This document shows, in pieces, positions 1 to 6,358 of a stretch of DNA of 17,379 nucleotides; position 1 is the stretch's first letter, and the number at the start of each line of letters is the position of its first letter. The translations under genes were made by a program, and so were the position numbers. The stretch lies in contig CAYUKO010000084.1 of the NCBI GenBank assembly GCA_964445375.1, positions 1 to 17,379 of the forward strand, in the 5' to 3' direction. The notes under the pieces were generated by a model that saw only the letters and a list, made by a program, of their open reading frames with translations, ran no database searches and was not told where the DNA came from. This DNA comes from COE1 sp964445375 (lineage in GTDB: Bacteria; Bacillota; Clostridia; Lachnospirales; Lachnospiraceae).

Positions 1-52
1 TACCTAACATTCTGTTTGCGTTCATTGCGGAAAGATTGTGCTGTACTACCAT
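1..52 (-). CDS. Flagellin, 5' end only (runs off the left edge)
   Basis: Read on the minus strand, this gives the first 17 residues of a flagellin, MVVQHNLSAMNANRMLG. They are almost identical to the start of the flagellin at 3747, which reads Asn-Ser-Asn where this has Asn-Ala-Asn. The start is supported by an AAGGAGG ribosome site on the minus strand at about 60-66, the same as in the right-hand gene. The rest lies outside the window, so nothing can be said of its variable domain. The gene points away from the recombinase segment and its leader is an inverted copy of the leader of the 3747 gene. I see no sigma-28 promoter for it in the present orientation, so it may be silent as drawn. Family assignment is safe; the expression state is inference. 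Confidence 0.9.
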   Translation of the reverse strand, partial: MVVQHNLSAMNANRMLG

Positions 53-66
53 AAATTTACCTCCTT

Positions 67-250
67 GTGTTCGACATGGGAAAATCCTTTTCCCCACCAT
101 AGTTCCTTATTCAGTTTTATAATCGTCGCGTGGTGAGTATCTTTTGGTCACGCTTATGATTTATTTAATAATCCGAAAGCCCTAGTCCAAGGTTGGCGCG
201 CCTGCTTTTGTAGAACAGGGGCTTTGCGGCTATTAACGAATGTAACATTT
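67..250 (-). promoter_or_regulatory. Structured 5' leader of the left flagellin (candidate cis RNA element)
   Basis: On the minus strand this leader matches the leader of the 3747 flagellin in blocks. One block is 70 bp of perfect identity (75-144 against 3627-3696), extended by 11 more bp after a one-base indel. Another is a 23-bp perfect block containing GGCGCGCC (187-209 against 3501-3523), followed by a similar GGGCTT / CGGATTATTAA stretch. Near the ribosome site is a GGGAAAA-GGA-TTTTCCC hairpin. The copies differ mainly by hairpin-sized insertions present only on the right. That pattern suggests a folded RNA with optional peripheral helices. I do not recognise it as a c-di-GMP riboswitch or group I/II intron, and its function is unknown. 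Confidence 0.5.
75..156. repeat. Long inverted repeat, left copy (leader block)
   Basis: This is the reverse complement of 3616-3696, with a single one-base indel (four A versus three A near 142-145). The stretch 75-144 is identical over 70 bp. It lies just upstream of the left flagellin start, as the right copy does for its gene. It could mark duplication of the flagellin with its leader, act as a substrate for homologous inversion, or both. Confidence 0.9.
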
Positions 251-273
251 TGTACCAAAATGTTGTATTTGAT
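251..273. repeat. Candidate recombination site, left (inner 23-bp inverted repeat)
   Basis: This 23-bp sequence, beginning TGTACCAAAATG, is an exact reverse complement of 3300-3322. Identity stops abruptly on the inner side, where the segment ends are unrelated, and becomes patchy on the outer side. The left copy is part of a dyad of two 9-base arms, AACATTTTG and CAAAATGTT, around a TAC centre (244-264). Paired inverted arms around a short core are typical of tyrosine-recombinase sites. It borders the segment carrying the recombinase and the outward promoter. Use as an inversion site is inference. Confidence 0.6.
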
Positions 274-499
274 AGGTTTTTAAGGAGAAAAAACGACAAA
301 TTATAAACTATTCTTAAAAAACAACCTATTTTTTACAGTTGAGTAGACATGTAATTTGAACTGTGCTAAAGTATGAATTGTTCTAGGAAATATCATTTTC
401 TATTATCAACCTGATTTCTCAGGATAATTCCCTTTAAGAATTGAAAAAACGCTATTTCTATTGTGGAAAAATCACTATTTTATTATAATGGAGGTACAA
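274..499. other. Left inner edge of the switch segment, no gene
   Basis: This AT-rich stretch separates the left inverted repeat from the first Rpn-type gene. On the minus strand it has a TATAAT at about 297-302 without a convincing -35 box and no TAAA / GCCGATAT sigma-28 promoter, unlike the matching right edge. It ends with a CCTGA-TTTC-TCAGG hairpin (about 411-424) and a leader repeated before the second Rpn gene. Confidence 0.5.
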
Positions 500-1387
500 A
501 TGAAACTAAGAAAATGGAATATCAACAGACTTTGGCGCAGATTACGCATCAATCGCAAGTACAAAGACAGACTTTTTCAAAAGGTGTTTGAACGGAAGGA
601 GGATTTGTTGACACTTTATAACGCAATCAATCACACTTCGTATTCGAATCCGGATGATTTGGAAATTACAATTTTAGATGATGTTATCTATTTATCAATG
701 AAAAATGATTTGTCTTTTATTGTCTCTGCGGCATTGAATCTGTACGAACACCAATCCACCTTTAATGCAAATATGCCCATACGTGGTCTTATATACTTTG
801 CAAGGTTATATGAAGCGTATATCAAGAAGAATAAGCTGGACATCTACAATTACCGATTAGTAGACTTGCCGGAACCGCAATATATCGTGTTCTATAATGG
901 TAGGGATAATCAGCCGGATGAACGGATTCTAAAACTTTCGGATGCCTTCAAGTCGGATAATCCAGAACCAGCATTGGAATGCCGTGCAAGAATGATAAAT
1001 ATCAATCTTGGGCATAATCTTGCATTAATGGAAAGCTGTAAGCGACTTTGGGACTATTCCTATTTTATTGCGGAAGTGAATCAAAATCTGGATAAAGGGT
1101 ATGGCTTAGAGACTGCAATCAAGAAAGCGATGGATGAATGTATCAAAAAGGGTGTTCTGAGTGATATTCTTGAGAAGAATAAGAGTGAGGTATTTTATAT
1201 GTTATTAACAGAGTATGATGAAAAACAACATTTGAAGAACGTTTATCAAGAAGGATGCGAAGAAGCAAGCGAACGTATTAATAAATTATATTCTATTTTG
1301 TTGGAAGAAAAAAGGATGGATGATTTAGCAAAAGCTATTAATGATTCTGTATATCGAAATAAACTGTTTGAGGAATATAAGCTTTAA
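500..1387 (+). CDS. Rpn-family PD-(D/E)XK nuclease / putative transposase, copy 1
   Basis: This 295-residue protein belongs to the Rpn (recombination-promoting nuclease) / PDDEXK_2 'transposase' family, which is abundant in Lachnospiraceae. Family marks are YKDRLFQKVF near residue 21, the core NDLSFIV...LNLYEHQST near residues 69-87 (with the acidic residues expected at the active site; the usual Lys is Gln, as in this subfamily), and PQYIVFYNGRD near residue 126. The acidic, helical C-terminus is typical. I chose the ATG at 500, after a GGAGG at 490-494, over an in-frame ATG 13 codons earlier. Rpn proteins promote RecA-independent recombination in E. coli; whether this one acts on the neighbouring inverted repeats is unknown. 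It lies inside the putative switch segment, ahead of a near-identical copy. Family confidence is high, role low. Confidence 0.85.
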   Translation: MKLRKWNINRLWRRLRINRKYKDRLFQKVFERKEDLLTLYNAINHTSYSNPDDLEITILDDVIYLSMKNDLSFIVSAALNLYEHQSTFNANMPIRGLIYFARLYEAYIKKNKLDIYNYRLVDLPEPQYIVFYNGRDNQPDERILKLSDAFKSDNPEPALECRARMININLGHNLALMESCKRLWDYSYFIAEVNQNLDKGYGLETAIKKAMDECIKKGVLSDILEKNKSEVFYMLLTEYDEKQHLKNVYQEGCEEASERINKLYSILLEEKRMDDLAKAINDSVYRNKLFEEYKL

Positions 1388-1605
1388 TGTTCTGTCGTAC
1401 ATAGAATAATTATGTTTATTTTTAGGAATATGTAAAATATTCTTGTTTTTTGTAATATCATTTTTGAATATCTAGGAAAGTTCATTTCCTTATTCTAATA
1501 TCAACCTGATATCAACCTGATTTCTCAGGAAAATTCCCTTTAAGAATTGAAAAAACGCTATTTCTATTGTGGAAAAATCACTATTTTATTATAATGGAGG
1601 TACAA

Positions 1606-2493
1606 ATGAAACTAAGAAAATGGAATATCAACAGACTTTGGCGCAGATTACGCATCAATCGCAAGTACAAAGACAGACTTTTTCAAAAGGTGTTTGAACG
1701 GAAGGAGGATTTGTTGACACTTTATAACGCAATCAATCACACTTCGTATTCGAATCCGGATGATTTGGAAATTACAACTTTAGATGATGTTATTTATTTA
1801 TCAATGAAAAATGATTTGTCTTTTATTGTCTCTGCTACATTGAATCTGTATGAACACCAATCCACCTTTAATGCCAATATGCCCATACGCGGTTTGATGT
1901 ATTTTGCAAGACTATATGAATCGTATATCAAGAAGAATAAGCTGGACATCTACAATTACCGATTAGTCGACTTGCCGGAACCACAATATATCGTGTTCTA
2001 CAATGGCAGGGATAATCAACCGGATGAGCGTATTCTAAAACTTTCAGATGCATTCAGGTCGAAGAATCCAGAACCTGCATTAGAATGCCGGGCGAGAATG
2101 ATAAATATCAATCTTGGGCATAATCAAAAATTGATGGAAAGCTGTAAGCGCCTTTGGGACTATTCCTATTTTATTGCAGAAGTGAACCAGAATCTGGATA
2201 AAGGATATGGTTTAGAGACTGCAATCAAGAAAGCAATGGATGAATGTATCAAAAAGGGTGTTCTGAGTGATATTCTTGAGAAGAATAAGAGTGAGGTATT
2301 TCATATGTTATTAACCGAGTATGATGAGAAACAACATTTGAAAAACGTATATCAAGAGGGACGTGAGGAAGCAAGCGAGCGTATTAATAAGTTAATTATT
2401 CTCCTTATGGAAGATGGGAGAACTGACGATTTAATGAAAGCTGCTAAAGATTCAACATATCAAGAAAAGTTATTTAAGGAATATAAAATATAA
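1606..2493 (+). CDS. Rpn-family PD-(D/E)XK nuclease / putative transposase, copy 2
   Basis: A 295-residue paralogue of the gene just upstream, same start context (GGAGG then ATG at 1606) and the same NDLSFIV / LNLYEHQST core. Differences are few in the nuclease core (for example Ile to Thr, Ala to Ser, Tyr to His) and concentrate in the last 35 residues, where LIILLMEDGRTDD replaces LYSILLEEKRMDD. Both copies are intact, so neither looks like a decaying pseudogene. It is followed after 92 bases by the tyrosine recombinase and may be co-transcribed with it, as I see no clear terminator between them. A nuclease role is inferred from the family; the biological target is not known. Confidence 0.85.
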   Translation: MKLRKWNINRLWRRLRINRKYKDRLFQKVFERKEDLLTLYNAINHTSYSNPDDLEITTLDDVIYLSMKNDLSFIVSATLNLYEHQSTFNANMPIRGLMYFARLYESYIKKNKLDIYNYRLVDLPEPQYIVFYNGRDNQPDERILKLSDAFRSKNPEPALECRARMININLGHNQKLMESCKRLWDYSYFIAEVNQNLDKGYGLETAIKKAMDECIKKGVLSDILEKNKSEVFHMLLTEYDEKQHLKNVYQEGREEASERINKLIILLMEDGRTDDLMKAAKDSTYQEKLFKEYKI

Positions 2494-2533
2494 TTTTACA
2501 AAAGAATACTACGGTTACCCTACTTATTTTCTG

Positions 2534-2580
2534 CTCCTGTGCTATTTTGTTGTACATATATTTATAGAAGCAACAGGAGG
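2534..2580 (+). promoter_or_regulatory. Hairpin sequestering the recombinase ribosome site
   Basis: CTCCTGT at 2534-2540 is the exact complement of ACAGGAG at 2573-2579, extended by a GC/GC pair past a bulged A. The downstream arm contains most of the AGGAGG Shine-Dalgarno (2575-2580), 5 bases before the ATG at 2586. In RNA this would hide the ribosome site, so recombinase translation may be held low. The pairing is visible; regulation is inference. Confidence 0.55.
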
Positions 2581-2585
2581 TCAAT

Positions 2586-3176
2586 ATGAGCACTACAAAA
2601 CCAATCAAAGACAAAACGGATTTAGAGACAATTAAGAATTATTATTTGAAAAAAGAGGAATATCGCAACTACCTATTAATTATTATAGGGCTGAACACAG
2701 CTCTTAGAATTAGCGATATATTGAGTCTTACTTGGAAAGATGTTTATCATTATAGTAAGAATCGTTTTCATAATCATATCTATATTACGGAGAAAAAGAC
2801 AGGGAAAAGAACTGTTATTGCTCTTAATCAATCAGTCATAGAGGCATTGAAGCTTTTAATCAATTCAGATGCCTATCATCAAAAAATACCTGAACCGAAA
2901 GAATATATATTTATAGGAAGAAAGAATACAGGAATGCCAATTGATCGTGTCCAGGCGTATCGAATCATAAAGGAAGCAGCATCGGCGGCAGGACTTGATG
3001 AATATGTCAGTTGCCATTCACTTCGCAAGACCTTTGGATACTTTGCGTGGAAGCAAGGAGTTCCACCAGCGATGTTGATGGACATTTACAATCATTCTTC
3101 TTATAAAATAACAAGAAGATATTTATGCATTGAACAAGAAGATAAAGATAATGTGTTTATGAATATAAAGTTATAA
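2586..3176 (+). CDS. Small tyrosine recombinase (FimB/FimE-sized), candidate flagellin invertase
   Basis: This 196-residue protein is a catalytic-domain-only tyrosine recombinase. All expected active-site positions are visible: Arg in TALRISDIL, Lys in EKKTGKR, His and Arg in CHSLRKTFGY, His in YNHSSYKITRRY, and the nucleophile Tyr in RRYL. It lacks the N-terminal SAM-like core-binding domain of XerCD and phage integrases. Its length matches FimB/FimE (about 200 residues), which invert a promoter in E. coli. The start at 2586 has a strong AGGAGG, but this sits in a hairpin. The gene is inside the segment bounded by the inverted repeats, and 80 bases downstream is the sigma-28 promoter for the right flagellin. 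I infer that it inverts this segment. It could instead be an orphan integrase of a decayed element. Confidence 0.9.
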   Translation: MSTTKPIKDKTDLETIKNYYLKKEEYRNYLLIIIGLNTALRISDILSLTWKDVYHYSKNRFHNHIYITEKKTGKRTVIALNQSVIEALKLLINSDAYHQKIPEPKEYIFIGRKNTGMPIDRVQAYRIIKEAASAAGLDEYVSCHSLRKTFGYFAWKQGVPPAMLMDIYNHSSYKITRRYLCIEQEDKDNVFMNIKL

Positions 3177-3255
3177 GCCATTCATGCCGATAAATAGAAT
3201 ATAAATCAAAAGAGTTCTAATTATCAAAAAAATGAAAAAAATTTTAAATAAGCTA

Positions 3256-3282
3256 TAAAGTATTATAAGAACTCGCCGATAT
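3256..3282 (+). promoter_or_regulatory. Sigma-28 (SigD) promoter pointing at the right flagellin
   Basis: TAAA at 3256-3259, a 15-base spacer, and GCCGATAT at 3275-3282 match the flagellar sigma-28 consensus almost exactly. It lies just inside the right 23-bp inverted repeat, so it belongs to the segment and not to the flagellin gene. The predicted RNA starts near 3289, giving a leader of about 458 bases before the ATG at 3747, unusually long for a flagellin. Confidence 0.85.
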
Positions 3283-3299
3283 ATATATTGCAAGCGGCA

Positions 3300-3322
3300 A
3301 TCAAATACAACATTTTGGTACA
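3300..3322. repeat. Candidate recombination site, right (inner 23-bp inverted repeat)
   Basis: Exact reverse complement of 251-273. Here one arm is AACATTTTG (3309-3317) and the outer arm CAGACCGTT is degenerate relative to CAAAATGTT in the left site, so the two sites share one arm plus the core. Sequence inside the segment is unrelated at the two ends. The site is about 18 bases downstream of the sigma-28 -10 box, so recombination here would leave the promoter intact and reconnect it to the other flagellin leader. Confidence 0.6.
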
Positions 3323-3746
3323 GACCGTTACATACAAGCTGCTTCATAAGGAATTAGAAAATAATTAAATTCGACATCAAAAGGGTTATGTTTATCAGAA
3401 TAAAGAAATTCTCTGGGGAGGGAAAATCTTATGAGAGGATAAACATTTAAGCGGAAGGAAATCTACAAATCGTTAATAACCGTGGAGCCTGAATCCTCAA
3501 AAAAGCAGGCGCGCCAACCTTGGGATAGGGCTTCTCGGATTATTAAACCGGATAAGTAGAGATACAGACGCATATATATGTTTCGATATCAGTAGGTATC
3601 CGGTATATAGAATCTTAAGCGTGACCAAAGATACTCACCACGCGACGATTATAAAACTGAATAAGGAACTATGGTGGGGAAAAGGATTTTCCCATGACGA
3701 AAACCGATTCGGGAAACGAGCCGGTTAACACAAGGAGGTAAAATTT
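3323..3746 (+). promoter_or_regulatory. Structured 5' leader of the 3747 flagellin (candidate cis RNA element)
   Basis: The gene-free 424 bases hold several helices: ATGTTTATC (3388-3396) with GATAAACAT (3438-3446); ACCGGATA (3547-3554) with TATCCGGT (3597-3604); GGGAAAA-GGA-TTTTCCC (3677-3693); and AACCG (3702-3706) with CGGTT (3722-3726) just before the AAGGAGG ribosome site (3732-3738). The second and fourth are absent from the left flagellin leader, while the blocks between them are almost identical there. Conservation of a core with hairpin-sized gains or losses argues for a folded RNA. No known riboswitch or intron class was recognised. Confidence 0.5.
3616..3696. repeat. Long inverted repeat, right copy (leader block)
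   Basis: Reverse complement of 75-156 with one one-base indel; 3627-3696 is a perfect 70-bp match. With the 23-bp block at 3501-3523 (against 187-209) and the inner site at 3300-3322, it shows that the two flagellin leaders are homologous along their length, in opposite orientation. Confidence 0.9.
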
Positions 3747-5195
3747 ATGGTAGTACAGCACAATTTATCAGCTATGAACTCAAACAGAATGTTAGGTATC
3801 ACTCAGGGTACATTATCTAAGTCTACAGAGAAGTTGTCTTCTGGTTATAAAGTAAACCGTGCAGCAGATGACGCAGCAGGACTTGCTATTTCTGAAAAGA
3901 TGAGAAAGCAGATTCGTGGTTTGACACAGGCTTCTCTTAACGCAGAAGATGGTATCTCAGCAGTACAGACAGCTGAAGGTGCTCTTACAGAAGTTCATGA
4001 TATGTTACAGAGAATGAACGAATTAGCAGTTAAGGCAGCTAACGGTACAAACTCTGAAGACGATCGTGCATACATCCAGGATGAAATCGATCAGTTATCT
4101 ACAGAAATCGACCGTGTTGCTGAAACAACAAAGTTCAATGAAACATACCTGTTAAAGGGTGACCCACATGCAGATGCTAAGACTAAGAAGTATACATATG
4201 CATATGCGTTAGGTGGAACGACAGGTGGTACAGCTGAAGCAGCTGCAACTGTTAAAATGACATCTGATACGGCATCAACTGCAACAGCAGGTACTGTGGC
4301 GTTTGAAAAGACAGTTTCTTCTGCAGATCAAAATGCACTTGCAAAAGCAATGCGTGATCAAGGGATTACAATTTCTTCTACTACAGTTAATGGAGCACAG
4401 AAGGTATCTGTACAGTTAAATGGTAGTGACGCAAAGGCTAATTTCTCTGTAGAAGTAGATTCAACTACAGCAACTACATTCTATATCAAGAATGCAAAGG
4501 GTGAAAAAGTTGCTACTCTTACAGGTGTAGGTATTAAGGCTAATATGTCTGCTACTGTTACTGCTAGTACAGTTTCAGCAGCTGTTAATAAGACAGAAGT
4601 ATTCTCATACTATGATAAGGATGGTAATGCAATTTCTGCAAATGATTTACAGAATTACTTTACAGCAGCAGGTGATGGTACTGTTACAACAACAGCAAGA
4701 GCAGATGCACCTAAGGTATATGATGCACTTGGAAAAGAAATTAAGTTAAATGCAAAAGACGTTGTTGCTACAAAGGATAAGACTTCTGCATTAAAGATGA
4801 AATTCCACGTTGGTGCAGACGGAACAGTTAATAACCAGATTTCTCTTAATATTGATGCTATGAGTGCTAAGGGACTTGGCGTGAATGGTATTAAGATTGA
4901 TGGAAATGATGATTCCAACGCTACAAAGGCTATCAGCACTATCGCTGCAGCTATCAAGCAGGTATCTACACAGAGATCCGCACTTGGTGCAGTTCAGAAC
5001 AGATTAGAGCATACAATTAACAACCTCGATAACGTTGTTGAGAATACAACAGCAGCAGAGAGCCAGATCCGTGATACAGATATGGCTACAGAGATGGTTA
5101 AGTACTCTAATGCTAACATCCTTTCTCAGGCAGGTCAGTCTATGCTTGCACAGGCTAATCAGTCTAATCAGGGCGTACTCAGCATTCTTGGCTAA
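3747..5195 (+). CDS. fliC: Flagellin (major filament type, right arm of the switch)
   Basis: This 482-residue flagellin polymerises into the filament after export by the flagellar type III system. Residues 1-145 are a canonical N-terminal D0-D1 (MVVQHNLSAMNSNRML, EKLSSGYKVNRAADDAAGL) and the last 85 residues the C-terminal D1-D0 (RSALGAVQNRLEHT, ESQIRDTDMATEM, ending SILG). The middle is a Thr/Ala/Ser-rich variable domain without recognisable enzymatic motifs. It contains no cysteine. The segment corresponding to the TLR5 contact reads LQRMNELAVKAANGTN, with Lys where Salmonella has Gln. The start is fixed by AAGGAGG 8 bases upstream. Transcription is probably from the sigma-28 promoter at 3256 through a long leader, and ends at the hairpin at 5245. 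It would be the ON gene in this orientation if the segment inverts. Confidence 0.95.
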   Translation: MVVQHNLSAMNSNRMLGITQGTLSKSTEKLSSGYKVNRAADDAAGLAISEKMRKQIRGLTQASLNAEDGISAVQTAEGALTEVHDMLQRMNELAVKAANGTNSEDDRAYIQDEIDQLSTEIDRVAETTKFNETYLLKGDPHADAKTKKYTYAYALGGTTGGTAEAAATVKMTSDTASTATAGTVAFEKTVSSADQNALAKAMRDQGITISSTTVNGAQKVSVQLNGSDAKANFSVEVDSTTATTFYIKNAKGEKVATLTGVGIKANMSATVTASTVSAAVNKTEVFSYYDKDGNAISANDLQNYFTAAGDGTVTTTARADAPKVYDALGKEIKLNAKDVVATKDKTSALKMKFHVGADGTVNNQISLNIDAMSAKGLGVNGIKIDGNDDSNATKAISTIAAAIKQVSTQRSALGAVQNRLEHTINNLDNVVENTTAAESQIRDTDMATEMVKYSNANILSQAGQSMLAQANQSNQGVLSILG

Positions 5196-5244
5196 TCCGA
5201 GTTTATAAAGTACTAAGAGGATTTAATCCTTACCATAAAGAGGA

Positions 5245-5272
5245 GGGCTATCGCGTAAGCGGTAGCCCTTTT
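5245..5272 (+). terminator. Intrinsic terminator after the flagellin
   Basis: GGGCTATCGC pairs with GCGGTAGCCC (10 bp, one G-T) around a GTAA loop, followed by TTTT. It starts about 50 bases after the flagellin stop. Confidence 0.85.
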
Positions 5273-5278
5273 CACATT

Positions 5279-5296
5279 TAAAATCTAATTGTGAAA
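5279..5296. repeat. Direct repeat flanking the toxin-antitoxin pair, left copy
   Basis: The 18 bases TAAAATCTAATTGTGAAA recur exactly at 6184-6201, and the next 20 bases are still similar (CATTTCTCATAAC versus CATATCTGATAAT). The two copies bracket the toxin-antitoxin module, which may mark its insertion or a local duplication. Confidence 0.6.
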
Positions 5297-5348
5297 GCAT
5301 TTCTCATAACTTATATAAATAAAAGTTTTATCATATTGTATATCTTCG

Positions 5349-5377
5349 TTGTTCTTTGAGCATAATTATGCTATGAT
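5349..5377 (+). promoter_or_regulatory. Promoter with operator palindrome for the toxin-antitoxin operon
   Basis: TTGTTC (5349-5354), a 17-base spacer and TATGAT (5372-5377) form a housekeeping-type promoter. The perfect 12-base palindrome GCATAATTATGC fills 5360-5371, inside the spacer and abutting the -10 box. Such a site is well placed for autorepression by the antitoxin or the complex; binding is inferred. Confidence 0.6.
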
Positions 5378-5404
5378 TATGTCGAGAGAAAGGAGCGATA
5401 CATT

Positions 5405-5668
5405 ATGCCACTTATTATACCTATTAAGGACTTACGCAATACAACCGAGATTTCCAACATTGCACACAAAGAGCAGGAACCTATTTTTGTTACGAAAAAC
5501 GGATATAGCGACTTGGTGGTAATGAGTAGTGAATTGTATGATAAATTTGCAAGAATAAATCGCATTGATCAAGCTATCTTCGAGTCTGAGCAGGAAATTG
5601 CAAACGGAGCAGAAGCAGTGGATGCAGAAAAAGTTTTTGCAGAATTGGAGAAAAAACATTTTGGATAA
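5405..5668 (+). CDS. Type II antitoxin, Phd/YefM family
   Basis: An 87-residue protein with the Phd/YefM layout. The N-terminal DNA-binding half has IPIKDLRNTTEISNIAHKEQ, EPIFVTKNGYSDLVVMSSELYD, followed by an acidic helical C-terminus (ESEQEIANGAEAVDAEKVF) expected to wrap and neutralise the toxin. The ATG follows a good AAAGGAG site. Its stop overlaps the start of the toxin gene by 8 bases, the usual coupling in such pairs. The palindrome in the promoter spacer suggests autorepression. The module sits between the right flagellin and Rpn debris, bracketed by an 18-bp direct repeat, so it may be a later arrival. Family assignment is firm from sequence pattern; the partner match is from context. 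Confidence 0.88.
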   Translation: MPLIIPIKDLRNTTEISNIAHKEQEPIFVTKNGYSDLVVMSSELYDKFARINRIDQAIFESEQEIANGAEAVDAEKVFAELEKKHFG

Positions 5669-5963
5669 ATACAAGGTAAAGGTCAACCCGAGAGCAATCC
5701 GTGATTTAGACAGCATTTACGAATATATCGCTGGCGAGAAATTGGCTCCTGAAAATGCCAAAGGACAGGTTGAACGTATTAAGGAATCTATTTTAGGTCT
5801 AGATACTTTTCCTCAATCACATCAAGAGCGTAATGAAGGTAGATATGCAGGAAAAGGCTACCGACAGTTGGTAATTGATAACTATATCGCTATTTTCCGC
5901 ATTAACGAACCACAAAAAACAGTTTATGTGGTAACAATACAGTATCAGGGACGGAATCTATAA
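5661..5963 (+). CDS. Type II toxin, RelE/ParE superfamily
   Basis: This 100-residue protein has the ParE/RelE-like pattern: a first strand YKVKVNPRAIRDL, a helix SIYEYIAGEKLAPENA, and the C-terminal strands GYRQLVIDNYIAIFRI and VYVVTIQYQGRNL. I start it at the TTG at 5661, inside the antitoxin's last codons and 10 bases after GGAG; the frame is open further upstream but that part overlaps the antitoxin and does not resemble the family. ParE-type members poison gyrase and RelE-type members cleave mRNA on the ribosome; sequence alone does not settle which. It is co-transcribed with the antitoxin and ends just before a terminator. Confidence 0.87.
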   Translation: MDKYKVKVNPRAIRDLDSIYEYIAGEKLAPENAKGQVERIKESILGLDTFPQSHQERNEGRYAGKGYRQLVIDNYIAIFRINEPQKTVYVVTIQYQGRNL

Positions 5964-5966
5964 GAT

Positions 5967-6007
5967 AAGCACCAAACAACATTGTAAAATTAGTTGGTGC
6001 TTTTTTT
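5967..6007 (+). terminator. Intrinsic terminator after the toxin
   Basis: AAGCACCAA (5967-5975) pairs with TTGGTGCTT (5994-6002) and runs into seven T. It closes the toxin-antitoxin operon 4 bases after the stop. Confidence 0.8.
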
Positions 6008-6358
6008 GTACACTTAGCTATAAAAAGGATGCTGAGTAAACACTTTTTATATTGTTAAAGTGTCAGAAAATAACGATTTTTTACATTTCAGAAGCGAATT
6101 ATTACATTTGGCTTGTGTTTTGCAATATGGTGAACCATAATAGTCTCAGCGTAACAAAAGCAGCGAATCATAGTTTTCATATCTAAAATCTAATTGTGAA
6201 ATCATATCTGATAATCTATAATATTCTTATGAAAGATTCCTTATAGTTCCCGCAATGATGAGTTAAAAAGGATAGTGAGTAAATATTCAAGTAGGTCGAA
6301 GCATTTACTGTTTAGACTGTAAGAAAATGACACGATAGTCTGCTTTTATAGGCAATAA
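6008..6358. other. Gene-free stretch with direct repeats
   Basis: I find no convincing coding region. It holds the second copy of the 18-bp repeat (6184-6201) and a separate direct repeat, TAAAAAGGAT-NN-TGAGTAAA, at 6021-6040 and 6264-6283 (18 of 20 bases identical). These suggest past duplications around the toxin-antitoxin module and the Rpn remnant that follows. Confidence 0.5.
6184..6201. repeat. Direct repeat flanking the toxin-antitoxin pair, right copy
   Basis: Exact 18-base copy of 5279-5296, in the same orientation, 905 bases downstream. Confidence 0.6.

Larger units (their letters stand above)
405..2493 (+). repeat. Tandem duplication of an Rpn gene with its leader (983-bp units)
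   Basis: Positions 405-1387 and 1511-2493 align in constant register, offset 1106 bp, without insertions or deletions. The leader and roughly the first 170 coding bases are nearly identical, the middle has scattered substitutions, and the last 35 codons differ strongly. At the join an 11-base unit, ATCAACCTGAT, occurs twice back to back (1500-1510, 1511-1521). The gradient of divergence suggests gene conversion at the 5' end or selection for a different tail. Confidence 0.9.

Noticed and set aside
297..302. Housekeeping promoter for the left flagellin on the minus strand
   Set aside because: There is a TATAAT but no acceptable -35 box at 16-18 bases, so it is not called as a promoter.
251..3322. 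The whole segment as a conventional insertion sequence or transposon
   Set aside because: There is no DDE or serine transposase and no visible target-site duplication. The flanking repeats are flagellin leaders in divergent genes, which fits an inversion segment better than an inserted element.
3323..3746. Group I/II intron or c-di-GMP riboswitch in the flagellin leader
   Set aside because: I looked for a domain V-like hairpin, intron core motifs and the c-di-GMP-I and -II conserved strings and did not find them. A structured but unclassified leader is the most I can support.
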